A DNA stretch of 64,000 nucleotides, taken from NCBI RefSeq assembly GCF_000024985.1, contig NC_013523.1, forward strand, positions 2,294,001-2,358,000. The letters run 5' to 3'. The stretch is from Sphaerobacter thermophilus DSM 20745. Its GTDB lineage: Bacteria > Chloroflexota > Chloroflexia > Thermomicrobiales > Thermomicrobiaceae. Below, piece after piece: positions 8,173 to 16,252 of this stretch (the first letter of the stretch is position 1; each line of letters starts with the position of its first letter). A model generated the notes under the pieces. That model saw only the letters and a list, made by a program, of their open reading frames with translations. It searched no databases and had not been told where the DNA came from. A program made the translations under genes and the position numbers.

Positions 8173-8553
8173 GTGATCACCGGCGTTGGCAGCATCCCCG
8201 TCCCGGTCACCGACCTCGACCGCGCGCTCCGTTTCTACCGGGACACGCTCGGCTTCGTCGTGCGGGAGGATCGGCGGATGCCGGACGGCATGCGCCGGGT
8301 GGCAGTCGCACCGGCGGGTGCGGGGCCAGACGTGACGCTGACCCTGGCCCCGGCCGCAAACGACCTCCCGCCCATCACCGGGGTCGCACTCCTCACCAAC
8401 GACATCCACCGCACATACGTGACGCTGCGCGAACGCGGTGTCGAGTTCGACGACGAGCCATGCATGCAGGACTGGGGCGACTGGGAAGCGGAGTTCCGCG
8501 ACCCCGACGGCAACCGCTTCCGCCTCGTCCAGCGCTCTCGGCGTCCCCACTAG
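8173..8553 (+). CDS. VOC-family (glyoxalase/bleomycin-resistance-like) protein
   Basis: A 126-residue single-domain VOC protein. It opens with SIPVPVTDLDRALRFYRDTLGFVVRED and closes with WGDWEAEFRDPDGNRFRLVQRS, the usual beta-alpha-beta-beta-beta pair, with the metal-site glutamate expected in the last motif. GTG at 8173 is preceded by GAGGAGGAG. VOC proteins can be dioxygenases, isomerases, lyases or binding proteins, so no reaction is assigned. It follows the MFS gene closely. Confidence 0.82.
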   Translation: MITGVGSIPVPVTDLDRALRFYRDTLGFVVREDRRMPDGMRRVAVAPAGAGPDVTLTLAPAANDLPPITGVALLTNDIHRTYVTLRERGVEFDDEPCMQDWGDWEAEFRDPDGNRFRLVQRSRRPH

Positions 8554-8582
8554 CACCCACTCCCAGGCAGGTAACCGGCGTG

Positions 8583-8626
8583 CATGCCTCCCCTCTCCCA
8601 AAGTTGGGAGAGGGATCGGGGGTGAG
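8583..8626. repeat. Family-C hairpin repeat (CCCCTCTCCCAAAGTTGGGAGAGGG)
   Basis: An inverted repeat with CTCTCCCAA / TTGGGAGAG arms, followed by the characteristic GGGGGTGAGAG. Further copies lie near 26.85-26.98, 33.31-33.48 and 35.52-35.61 kb. It may act as a terminator after the VOC gene. Confidence 0.7.
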
Positions 8627-8746
8627 AGCCGCTCGCACCGCTCCCTGCGCCGCGCTGCCGTTGCAGGAATACGTCAACCGGCATGACCGTTGCGGGGTGA
8701 TGCAGGGCATGATTGGCCCGTCCGCGCGATTCTGAGGAGTGCATCC

Positions 8747-9661
8747 GTGACCGATCGTCTCTCCCCGCAGTTCGGCCTCAATATCCACCCCGGCGTTGAG
8801 GATCCCGATGAGCCGTTTCGCCGCGCCCGGATCGCCGACGCGGCCGGGATCGACCTGATCACCATTCAGGACCACCCCTATGTGGCGACCCACTACGACA
8901 CATGGACGCTGCTGACCGCACTGGCGTTTACGACGACGCGGGTCCGGCTCGGGACGAACGTCTCGCCCCTGCCGCTCCGGCCACCGGCAATCCTGGCCAA
9001 GGCGGCGGCCTCGCTCGATATGTTGAGCGGGGGGCGGGTCGAGCTCGGGATCGGCGCAGGGGGCTACCCGGTCGGGTTGCGGGCCTTCGGCGCGGATGTG
9101 CTGGAGCGCGCCGAGATCGTGGCGGCGTTCGAGGAGGGGATCCGCGTCATCCGCGGGCTCTGGACCAGCGAGCGCGGGTTCACATTCGACGGCGAGCACT
9201 ACCGCACGCGGGGCGCGCGCTTCGGCCCTAGTCCGACACGACCGATCCCGATCTGGGTGGGAGCCGCCCGGCCGCGGATGCTGCGCCTTGCCGGGCGCCT
9301 GGCAGACGGGATTCTGGTGACCAATACGTTCGCGTCCGTCGAGGATCTGCCGCGGATCAACCGCTGGGTGGACGAAGGCGCGGCCGAGGCTGGGCGCCCG
9401 CCGGAGTCGATCCGCCGGGGCTACAACGTGATGGGGGCAATCGACCTCGCCGACCGCCCGAACCGCTCAGACGAGATCCAGGCTGACACGCTCGTGTTCC
9501 CCGCCGCGGGATGGGTTGAGTATCTGATCCGGCTGGGACGCGAGTATCGGATCGACACGTTCATCTTCTGGCCGCTGGGCGAGCATCAGGTCGAGCAGGC
9601 AGCCGTCTTCGCTGCCGAGGTCGTGCCGCCCGTCCGCGCCGCCCTAGCGAGCGGTGGATAG
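8747..9661 (+). CDS. LLM-class flavin/F420-dependent oxidoreductase
   Basis: A 304-residue luciferase-like TIM-barrel protein. Recognisable pieces are QFGLNIHPGVEDPDEPFRRAR, GIDLITIQDHPY, TTRVRLGTNVSPLPLRPPA, SLDMLSGGRVELGIGAGGYP and PIPIWVGAARPRMLRLAGRLADG. GTG at 8747 follows TGAGGAG at the right distance. It is only distantly related to the LLM gene at 5606. The substrate is unknown. Confidence 0.86.
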   Translation: MTDRLSPQFGLNIHPGVEDPDEPFRRARIADAAGIDLITIQDHPYVATHYDTWTLLTALAFTTTRVRLGTNVSPLPLRPPAILAKAAASLDMLSGGRVELGIGAGGYPVGLRAFGADVLERAEIVAAFEEGIRVIRGLWTSERGFTFDGEHYRTRGARFGPSPTRPIPIWVGAARPRMLRLAGRLADGILVTNTFASVEDLPRINRWVDEGAAEAGRPPESIRRGYNVMGAIDLADRPNRSDEIQADTLVFPAAGWVEYLIRLGREYRIDTFIFWPLGEHQVEQAAVFAAEVVPPVRAALASGG

Positions 9662-9872
9662 GCGGGAAGGCACCCGGATGCGGCGTGTGGTCTGGGCCCG
9701 GGGCTGAAGCCACCGGGCCCCAAAACACCGCGCGGGAACCTCACACCACCCGTTCCGGATCCTGACCACGGGGTTGGAGATCTTGCACGAACCGTCCCGG
9801 GTACGGACGGCGGCGCGGGATCGCTGGCACCACCCATCCCGGGTATGCGTCACCATCCCGCGCCATACGAAA

Positions 9873-9892
9873 GCGGCGGCCGAAGCCGCCGC
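9873..9892 (-). terminator. Hairpin downstream of rplY
   Basis: A perfect 8-bp stem (GCGGCGGC / GCCGCCGC) with a CGAA loop, 51 bp beyond the rplY stop on the minus strand. On that strand it is followed by TTTCG, a weak T run. Confidence 0.5.
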
Positions 9893-9943
9893 AGTCCAAT
9901 GCAATCCCAAGCGCGTTCCAGCCCTGAGTTGCCGGATGACCGG

Positions 9944-10600
9944 CTACTCCTCCTCGACCGGCTCGGCACCCTCGGCCAGTGCAGCCGGCTGGTCGCCCAG
10001 CTCCTCGGCGAGCGCCTCCTCGGCCTCCGGCGCGGCAACCTCGGCCACCACCGGCGCCGCCACCTGCACGACCACCTCGTCGCCGGGGGTCAGAATCTCG
10101 CAGCCCTCTGGAACCTGCAGATCGGACACATGGATCGCGCGGTTCTCGTTGGTCAGCCCGGAGATGTCGACCTCGATCTGCGAAGGGATGTTCTCCGGCA
10201 GCGCCCGGATCTCAACATCCTGTCGCCCGTAGGTGAGCACGCCGTCCACCGACGCGGGCAACTCACCCACGACGTTGATCGCCACGCTGACGACGGTCGG
10301 CTCGTTCAGGTTAGGCGCGTAGAAGTCAACGTGCAGCAACTCCTTGCCCAGGGAGTCCCGATCGACCCCACGGATGAAGACCGTATGGGTCGTGCCATCC
10401 AGATCGAGGTCGACCAGCGTGGTTGGACCGACGTTCCGGTACAACCGGTCGAACTCCTTGCCGTCGATGGCGACAGGGCGGGGAGTTTCCACCGCGGGCC
10501 CATAGATGACACCCGGCAGCAAGCCCTGACGCCGGAGCTGTCGTACCTTCTTACCGAGCACGGCACGCTGCTGTGCCTGTAGCTGAGGATGCGTCGCCAC
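9944..10600 (-). CDS. rplY: 50S ribosomal protein L25 / general stress protein Ctc
   Basis: A 218-residue long-form L25 (Ctc type) that binds 5S rRNA. The N-terminal L25 domain (about 1-95) includes LRRQGLLPGVIYGP and the RNA-binding strand region, followed by the C-terminal TL5-like beta domain (PTVVSVAINVVGELPAS...) and an acidic, alanine/glutamate-rich tail (about 180-218). The start is a GTG at 10600 with GGGAGAG upstream; an upstream ATG would add an unrelated basic leader. It is a single-gene unit, with its terminator hairpin downstream. Confidence 0.93.
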   Translation of the reverse strand: MATHPQLQAQQRAVLGKKVRQLRRQGLLPGVIYGPAVETPRPVAIDGKEFDRLYRNVGPTTLVDLDLDGTTHTVFIRGVDRDSLGKELLHVDFYAPNLNEPTVVSVAINVVGELPASVDGVLTYGRQDVEIRALPENIPSQIEVDISGLTNENRAIHVSDLQVPEGCEILTPGDEVVVQVAAPVVAEVAAPEAEEALAEELGDQPAALAEGAEPVEEE

Positions 10601-10900
10601 GATTACTCTCCCTACTTCGCAGCACCGGCCACTCGTTTCGGTTACGATCCGGCGCTTCTTGCTCCTGCGCATGTAGCCTAGCACCCGGAGCCGGGTCCGA
10701 GCAAAGCCACGTCACCCTGTACGCAATCTCAGCCCACCATTCGGCATGCCGTTAGTACAGAAGTCGAGCGTACTTCGGCACCCTTCTTTTGTTGACTCGA
10801 GACTAGACAAACGCGCACGAATGACAGAGAATACTGCTAGGGCATCGGAAGGCTCTATGCAAAGATTGGTGACGATCTGCTAGGCCTATCGATCACGGGC

Positions 10901-10978
10901 TGATCACCCTATATGATCAGGACCTGTCACCGATAGCCTAGTAGTAAACACCATTGCTATACTGGGAATTGGTGTTTA
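10901..10978 (+). promoter_or_regulatory. Promoter/operator region of the MarR gene
   Basis: In the 489-bp gene-free gap between rplY and the marR gene a perfect 9-bp inverted repeat TAAACACCA (10945-10953) / TGGTGTTTA (10970-10978) encloses TATACT at 10958-10963, a good -10 box. Just upstream the self-complementary hexamer TGATCA occurs twice (10901-10906 and 10914-10919). The inverted repeat around the -10 suits an autorepressing MarR protein. No clear -35 was found. The rest of the gap shows no gene. Confidence 0.55.
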
Positions 10979-11089
10979 GGCAGAGGGTTGAGGGGGTTCG
11001 TCAACCTCAGTGGAGCGCTTGCCAGAGTGGAACTGAACCGGGGCGCGTGCCCCGGCAGTCACGAATGGCAGGAAGGGACGAGGGATACC

Positions 11090-11557
11090 ATGAGCATGCC
11101 GGTCTTGACGGACAATGGCCATTCCGAGGAGGAGAGCGACGAACTGGTAGAACTTCTCCGCAGGATGCTCGCGCAGTTGCAGCCGGGCCCGGAGCGCCTG
11201 GCGACTGACTGGCCGAACTTGACGATGCAGCAACTTCGGGTGCTGCGGATCTTGTATGCCGAGGGACCAACCCGCGTTTCGGTGCTAGCCCGGCGGCTCC
11301 GCGTGTCGACGCCGACCGTCACCGGCATCCTCGACCGCCTCGTGCGCCAGCGGCTGGCCTACCGCACCGACGACCCACGCGACCGCCGCGTGGTCCTCAA
11401 CGCACTCACCCCCGAGGGCGAAGAGGTCATTGCGAGCCTTCACCCGCTTGAGGAGGATCGGCTCCGAGCGGCGGTGGCAACGCTGGACCCAGCCACCCGC
11501 CGTGCGCTGGCGAACAGCCTGACGAGCCTGCTGGAGGGGATGACCGCGCGCACCTAG
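11090..11557 (+). CDS. MarR-family transcriptional regulator
   Basis: A 155-residue winged-helix regulator. The recognition helix region is ARRLRVSTPTVTGILDRLVRQ (about 64-84), followed by the wing DPRDRRVVLNALTPEG, the classic MarR DxRD/RR signature, and a C-terminal dimerisation helix. ATG at 11090 follows GGAAGGGACGAGGG. The palindrome overlapping the putative -10 at 10945-10978 suggests self-repression. The neighbouring downstream carotenoid genes are a possible target, but nothing in the sequence proves it. Its ligand is unknown. Confidence 0.88.
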   Translation: MSMPVLTDNGHSEEESDELVELLRRMLAQLQPGPERLATDWPNLTMQQLRVLRILYAEGPTRVSVLARRLRVSTPTVTGILDRLVRQRLAYRTDDPRDRRVVLNALTPEGEEVIASLHPLEEDRLRAAVATLDPATRRALANSLTSLLEGMTART

Positions 11558-11813
11558 CCGGTCACGACTGGGCGCGCGGCCGAGCCGCGCGCCAGCCCCC
11601 AAGCTCTCACCGATCGCCTAAACCAATCCATTCCTCTGCCCAGACGGCCGTCCGTCACGCTGGACGCGTCGCCGCGATGACGTGTGCCCTGCACGCCGCT
11701 TTCCCGAGTGGCAGAGCGGTTCGCCACCCCCGCGTGCCCTGCGTTTGGCACCTCGCTTGCGTTGACGTCCGGACAAATATGCGTGCGTCGCACTCGACTC
11801 AGCGGAGGATACC

Positions 11814-12771
11814 GTGCAGTGTCCACGCTCACGGCAATCGATCCGCGGCTCGCCCCCTGATCTGGTGGCGGCGGAAGCGCTCCTGCAGCACCACGCACGG
11901 ACCTTCGCCTTCGCCGCCCGCTTCCTGCGGCCGGAGCGTCGCCAGTCCGTGGTCGTGCTCTACGCTTCTCCCGGACGCTGGATGATCTGGTAGACGAGCG
12001 GGATGGCACGGCGGCCGTCGAGCCGGTGAGGGCCGAACTCGATGCCTGGCGGGACTGGCTGTTGGCGGGGCAGACGGGCCGCGCGCCGCGTGAGCCGCTC
12101 GGCAGCCTCCTGGCCGGGGTGATCGACAAGCATCGCATCCCGGTCCACTACCTCACCGACCTCGTCGACGGCCTCGCCTCGGACCTGATCCCGCGTGAGT
12201 TCACGTCCTTTTCCCAGCTTCACCATTACTGCTACCAGGTGGCCTCGACTGTCGGGCTCGCGATGGCCCACGTGCTCGACGCGACCCGGCCCGAAGCGCT
12301 CGCGGCCGCGGCGGACTTGGGCGTGGCCATGCAGTTGACCGCGACATCGGCGCCGACCTCGGCCGCGGCCGCGTCTACCTGCCGCTCGATGAACTCCTCG
12401 CGGCCGGCTCATCGCCTGAGGCGCTCGCGCGGCTCGTCGCCGATGGGCGTGGCCCCGACGAGCCGCTGCGCCAGGTGATCCGGCTCCAGATCGACCGCGC
12501 CCGCGTCTACTACGCCCGCGGGCTGGCCGGAGTCTGGCTCTTGCCGCCGGACTGTCGCCTCCCGATCCTCATCGCCGGACGGCTCTACCGGCGCATCCTC
12601 GACGTCATCGAGCGGAACGACTACGACACACTGCGGCAGCGTGCCGTGACGACACGCCGGGAGAAGCTGCGCGAGGCAGCCATCGCGATCATGCTCGTGC
12701 GGCTGTGGCGGGATGGGGAGAACCTGCTGCCCCAACCAGGGGAGCCGACCGGTGCGCTGGTTCGACGCTGA
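11814..12771 (+). pseudogene. crtB: Phytoene synthase, frameshifted
   Basis: Three successive reading frames together spell a squalene/phytoene synthase. The N-terminal piece starts at GTG 11814 (GGAGG at 11804) and reads DLVAAEALLQHHARTFAFAARFL until it hits TAG at 11991. Continuing in the +1-shifted frame from about 11966 gives FSRTLDDLVDE, the first aspartate-rich motif, on to MQLT at about 12341. The third frame resumes RDIGADLGRGRVYLPLDELL to the stop at 12771. The first break looks like a single missing base in TACGC(C)TTCTCC. The second lacks roughly the residues between MQLT and RDIG, where family members read QLTNIxRD, so part of the second active-site motif is gone. The protein cannot be made as it stands. 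It heads a carotenoid operon. Confidence 0.85.
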
Positions 12772-13567
12772 GGAACATCAGCCGTTCCATTTCGAGTCGG
12801 GCGCGGCTGGGGCGCTGCTGATCCACGGCTTCATGGGCACCCCGGCGGAGATGCGCCCACTCGGGCACGCCCTGGCTGAGGCCGGCATCTCCGCGCACGG
12901 TGTGCTCCTGCCCGGCTTCGGTCCCGACATCGAGCGGTTGGAGGCGATGCGCGCCCGCGACTGGATCCAGGCCGCGGCCAGCGCCTGGGAGGAGGTTCGC
13001 AAGAAGCACAGCCCGGCGTCGCTGATCGGCTTCTCGATGGGCGGTGCCGTCGCCCTCCACCTCGCCGCGGAGAATCCGCCCGACCGGCTGGTGCTCCTCG
13101 CGCCGCTGTGGCGGCTCCTCTCCGGAGACTGGCGCGTACGCCTGCTTCCGCTGGCCCGGTACGTCATGCGGCCGCTGCGCCCCTTCGAGGCCGCCGACTT
13201 CCAGAACCCGGAGGTGCGCACGTTCTTCGCTGAAGCCATGCCGGGCGTTGACCTGGACGACCCCGCGGTGCAGCACGCCCTGCGCAACGAGGTTCACCTC
13301 TCGCCGGTGACCCTCGATGAGCTGCGCCGGGTCGCCAGCGGAGCCGGACGCGCCGCCGAGCGCGTCACCGTACCCACGCTGGTGATCCAGGGCACCGATG
13401 ACCGCACGGTCACCCCGGCCGACACCCGGCGGCTCGCGGCACGCCTGAACGGCAGCACCGCGTTGCGGGAGGTCCCGGCCGGCCACCAGATCGTGCGGCC
13501 GGAGGAAAAGGCGTGGCCCACCGTCCGCGACCTCGTCGTCCGCTTCACGCTCGGAGGTGCGCCGTGA
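12752..13567 (+). CDS. Alpha/beta hydrolase (carboxylesterase / monoacylglycerol-lipase-like)
   Basis: A 271-residue serine hydrolase. It has the oxyanion segment LLIHGFMGTPAEM (about 23-34), the nucleophile elbow GFSMGG (serine about 95), an acid in LVIQGTDDRTV and the histidine in VPAGHQIV. GTG at 12752 has AGGGGAG upstream and overlaps the last 20 bases of the broken crtB. The next gene overlaps its stop (GTGA), so it belongs to the carotenoid operon. A role in making or recycling acyl groups for carotenoid esters is possible but is inference from position. Confidence 0.85.
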   Translation: MRWFDAEEHQPFHFESGAAGALLIHGFMGTPAEMRPLGHALAEAGISAHGVLLPGFGPDIERLEAMRARDWIQAAASAWEEVRKKHSPASLIGFSMGGAVALHLAAENPPDRLVLLAPLWRLLSGDWRVRLLPLARYVMRPLRPFEAADFQNPEVRTFFAEAMPGVDLDDPAVQHALRNEVHLSPVTLDELRRVASGAGRAAERVTVPTLVIQGTDDRTVTPADTRRLAARLNGSTALREVPAGHQIVRPEEKAWPTVRDLVVRFTLGGAP

Positions 13568-14718
13568 CCGCCCGGCTGCTCTGGAGCCTCCTCACCCTGG
13601 CACAGGCGGCGCTCGGCACCCGTGTCCTGCTGCGCCTGCTCGACACCGCCGGGGGGAACCGCGTGGCGCCTTGTCCACACTACTCGGCCACGGCACCGGG
13701 CAGCGTCGCGGTGGTCGTGCCGGTACTGAATGAAGTGGCGCGCCTCGGCCCCTGCCTGGACGGGCTGACCGCCCAGGGTCCCGAGGTCGGCGAGATCGTA
13801 GTGGTTGACGGTGGCTCGACCGACGGCACCCAGGCACTGGTCGCCACCTATGCCGCGCGCGACGCCCGGGTGCGGTTGGTCGACGCCGGACCGATCCCAC
13901 CCGGCTGGAACGGCAAGGCATGGGGACTCGAGGTCGGAGCCAGGGAAGCCAACCCCACCGCGCCGTGGCTGCTCACCATCGACGCCGACGTGCGCCCGGC
14001 ACCCAGGCTGGCGGCCGCGCTCCTGGCTCACACCGCCATCGAGGGAGTCGCGGCCCTCAGCGTCGCCACACGGCAGGAGCTATCGGGTCCAGCCGAGGGG
14101 TTGATCCACCCGGCGCTGCTCGCGACGCTCGTCTACCGCTTCGGCATCCCCGGCCATGCGACCGATCAGGTCGACCGCGTGCAGGCGAACGGTCAGTGCT
14201 TCCTTTTACGGCGCGATGTCCTGGCCCGTGCCGGGGGCTTCGCCGTCGTCCGGGACTCACGCTGTGAGGACGTGAGGCTCGCCCGCGCGCTGGCGGCCTC
14301 CGGCACCGCGGTCGGGTTCTACGAGGCGGGCGACCTGGCGCGGGTGCAGATGTACGCGAGTGCGGGCGAGGCCTGGCGCAACTGGCCGCGGTCGCTCCCT
14401 CTGCGCGACCGCTTCGCCGGCTGGGGCGCCACCCTGCTGGGGCTGGCCGAGGTCACCCTGGTCCAGGCCCTGCCGCTACCCCTGCTCATGCTGCGCCTGC
14501 TCACCGGTCAGCGCGGCCCGGCAACCGCGGTCAACGCCGTGCTGGCCGCGACCCGGGTCGGCGTGCTGGCCGGCATGGCACGCGCCTACCGATGCCCGCC
14601 CTGGACCTACTGGCTCTCGCCCCTGAGCGACGTGCCGGTAGCCCTCCGGCTCTGCGCCAGCGCGCTGCAGCGTCGGCACGTCTGGCGCGGTCGCCCGCTC
14701 GTCGATGGAGGAGGTTGA
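13564..14718 (+). CDS. Family 2 glycosyltransferase, carotenoid-associated (CruC/CrtQ-like)
   Basis: A 384-residue membrane-associated GT2 enzyme. An N-terminal hydrophobic segment (about 4-25) is followed by the GT-A core: SVAVVVPVLNEVARL, EIVVVDGGSTDGTQ, LLTIDADVRP (the DxD-type metal site) and RDSRCEDVRLARAL (the ED base). Three or more C-terminal hydrophobic segments follow from about 295. The gene starts GTG inside the stop of the upstream hydrolase and is followed one base later by the CruF-acyltransferase gene. In related pathways a glycosyltransferase and an acyltransferase decorate hydroxylated carotenoids. That function is inferred from context. Confidence 0.82.
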   Translation: MTARLLWSLLTLAQAALGTRVLLRLLDTAGGNRVAPCPHYSATAPGSVAVVVPVLNEVARLGPCLDGLTAQGPEVGEIVVVDGGSTDGTQALVATYAARDARVRLVDAGPIPPGWNGKAWGLEVGAREANPTAPWLLTIDADVRPAPRLAAALLAHTAIEGVAALSVATRQELSGPAEGLIHPALLATLVYRFGIPGHATDQVDRVQANGQCFLLRRDVLARAGGFAVVRDSRCEDVRLARALAASGTAVGFYEAGDLARVQMYASAGEAWRNWPRSLPLRDRFAGWGATLLGLAEVTLVQALPLPLLMLRLLTGQRGPATAVNAVLAATRVGVLAGMARAYRCPPWTYWLSPLSDVPVALRLCASALQRRHVWRGRPLVDGGG

Positions 14719-14719
14719 C

Positions 14720-16252
14720 GTGACGGCAGCACGGACCCTGTTCTTCGCCCACCTCGGGGCGCTCATCTTCGCCCTGGGCGGCCTCCTGATCGCCCTGCCA
14801 CACCCCGAGCTATGGGCCGGCAGCGCCCAGGCCGCGAAGGTCTTCGCCTTCGGGATGCGCCACGGCGGTGCGCTGCACATCGTCCTCGGCGCTGCCGCCA
14901 TGCTCGCCTTCGGTCTTCGCTACCTCGGCGCCTGGCGCACGCTCACCTTCTTCGCGCTCGCCACTACGCTCTCCCTCGGGATGGAACTGCTCGGCACCGG
15001 CACCGGCTGGCCCTTCGGCGCGTACAGCTACACCAGCGGGCTGGGGATGAAGGTGCTCGGGCGGGTGCCCTACACCATCCCGCTCTCCTGGTTCTTCGTC
15101 GGTCTGGCCGCCTACCTGCTCGCCAGCGCCATCGTGGCCCGGCTCAGCGTCCGCCGCTCGGCGCTCAGCGCGGTGCTCCTTGGCGTCTGGTTCCTCACCG
15201 TCTGGGACCTGGTGCTCGACCCGGCCATGGCTCACCCGTCGCTCCCGATGCAGTTCTGGGTCTGGCACGCGACTGGGCCCTACTTCGGGATGCCGCTGCA
15301 GAACTTCGTGGGCTGGTCCGTGACCGGCCTCCTCTTCATGGGCCTCAGCCGCCTGCTCTGGCGGCGCAACGCCAGTCCGGATGAGTTCCCGGCCTGGCTC
15401 CCCTTCGGGATCTACACCGCCAACATCATCTTCGCCCTGGCGCTGAGCCTGAGCGTGGGGCTGTGGGAGCCGGCCGTGGCGGCCGTCCTCCTGGGCGTGC
15501 TCCCGGCAACGCTGGCGCTGGGGAGGACGACGTCTCCGGCCGCGACCGCGATCCGCCTCGGCAGCCGCGCCATCGCCGGGCGGCGACTCCGACTCACCGT
15601 CGAGGGTTTGGAGCACATTCCGGCCAGCGGCCCAGCCCTGATCGCCGCTCGCCACTATCACCACCTCTACGACGGCTGCGCCCTCATCACCACGCTGCCC
15701 CGCCCGGTCCACATCCTGGTCGCGCTCGACTGGGTGGACCGCCCCATCGTCCGCCGGGTGATGGAGCGCGCCTGCGCCGCGGCCCGCTGGCCGATCGTGC
15801 TCCGTGGCGACGCCCTGACACGCCCCGGCGCCCGCACGGCCTACAGCCCGGCCGAGCGCCGTCGCTACCTGCACCGCGCGGTGACGGAGACGGTCGACCT
15901 GCTGCGCGCGGGCGAGGTCGTCGTGGTCTTCCCCGAGGCCTACCCTAACGTTGACCCGACCTACACTCCCAAGACGGCGGACGGCTTCCTCCCCTTCCGC
16001 CCCGGCTTTGCCGCGCTCGCGGCCCTGGCCGAGCGCGACGGCCATCTACCGGTCCCGATCATCCCGGCTGGGCTGGCATACCGCCCCGGCGACCGCTGGG
16101 AGCTGACGCTCCGCTTCGGCCCGCCCCTCTTCATCGACGACTGGCCCGACCGGGCGGCGCTGGTGGCCGCCGTAGAGCAGCAGGTGCGCGACCTGTCGCG
16201 CCCGGCCCCCGCGTACCGCCCGGCCGTCGCGGGCGAGGTCTTGCAGCCATGA
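14720..16252 (+). CDS. CruF-like carotenoid hydratase fused to a PlsC-type acyltransferase
   Basis: A 510-residue two-part protein. Residues about 5-260 form a polytopic membrane domain of the carotenoid 1',2'-hydratase CruF family (DUF422), with GMELLGTGTGWPFGAYSYTSGLG, VPYTIPLSWFF, WDLVLDPAM and GPYFGMPLQNFVGW. Residues about 285-500 are a lysophospholipid-acyltransferase-like domain, with ARHYHHLYDG in place of the canonical NHxxxxD block (spacing one residue longer) and VVVFPEAYPNVDP as the third block. GTG at 14720 has GAGGAGG ahead. The fusion suggests hydration of the lycopene end and acylation of the glycosylated product are coupled. The upstream glycosyltransferase would supply the sugar. 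Confidence 0.8.
   Translation: MTAARTLFFAHLGALIFALGGLLIALPHPELWAGSAQAAKVFAFGMRHGGALHIVLGAAAMLAFGLRYLGAWRTLTFFALATTLSLGMELLGTGTGWPFGAYSYTSGLGMKVLGRVPYTIPLSWFFVGLAAYLLASAIVARLSVRRSALSAVLLGVWFLTVWDLVLDPAMAHPSLPMQFWVWHATGPYFGMPLQNFVGWSVTGLLFMGLSRLLWRRNASPDEFPAWLPFGIYTANIIFALALSLSVGLWEPAVAAVLLGVLPATLALGRTTSPAATAIRLGSRAIAGRRLRLTVEGLEHIPASGPALIAARHYHHLYDGCALITTLPRPVHILVALDWVDRPIVRRVMERACAAARWPIVLRGDALTRPGARTAYSPAERRRYLHRAVTETVDLLRAGEVVVVFPEAYPNVDPTYTPKTADGFLPFRPGFAALAALAERDGHLPVPIIPAGLAYRPGDRWELTLRFGPPLFIDDWPDRAALVAAVEQQVRDLSRPAPAYRPAVAGEVLQP

Noticed and set aside
10601-11089. tRNA or small RNA gene in the rplY-marR gap
   Set aside because: No cloverleaf or T-loop GGTTCGA pattern could be found; only operator-like repeats are supported.
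11814-12771. Programmed frameshifting in crtB
   Set aside because: No slippery heptamer or downstream structure was seen at the breaks, and one break also removes conserved residues.
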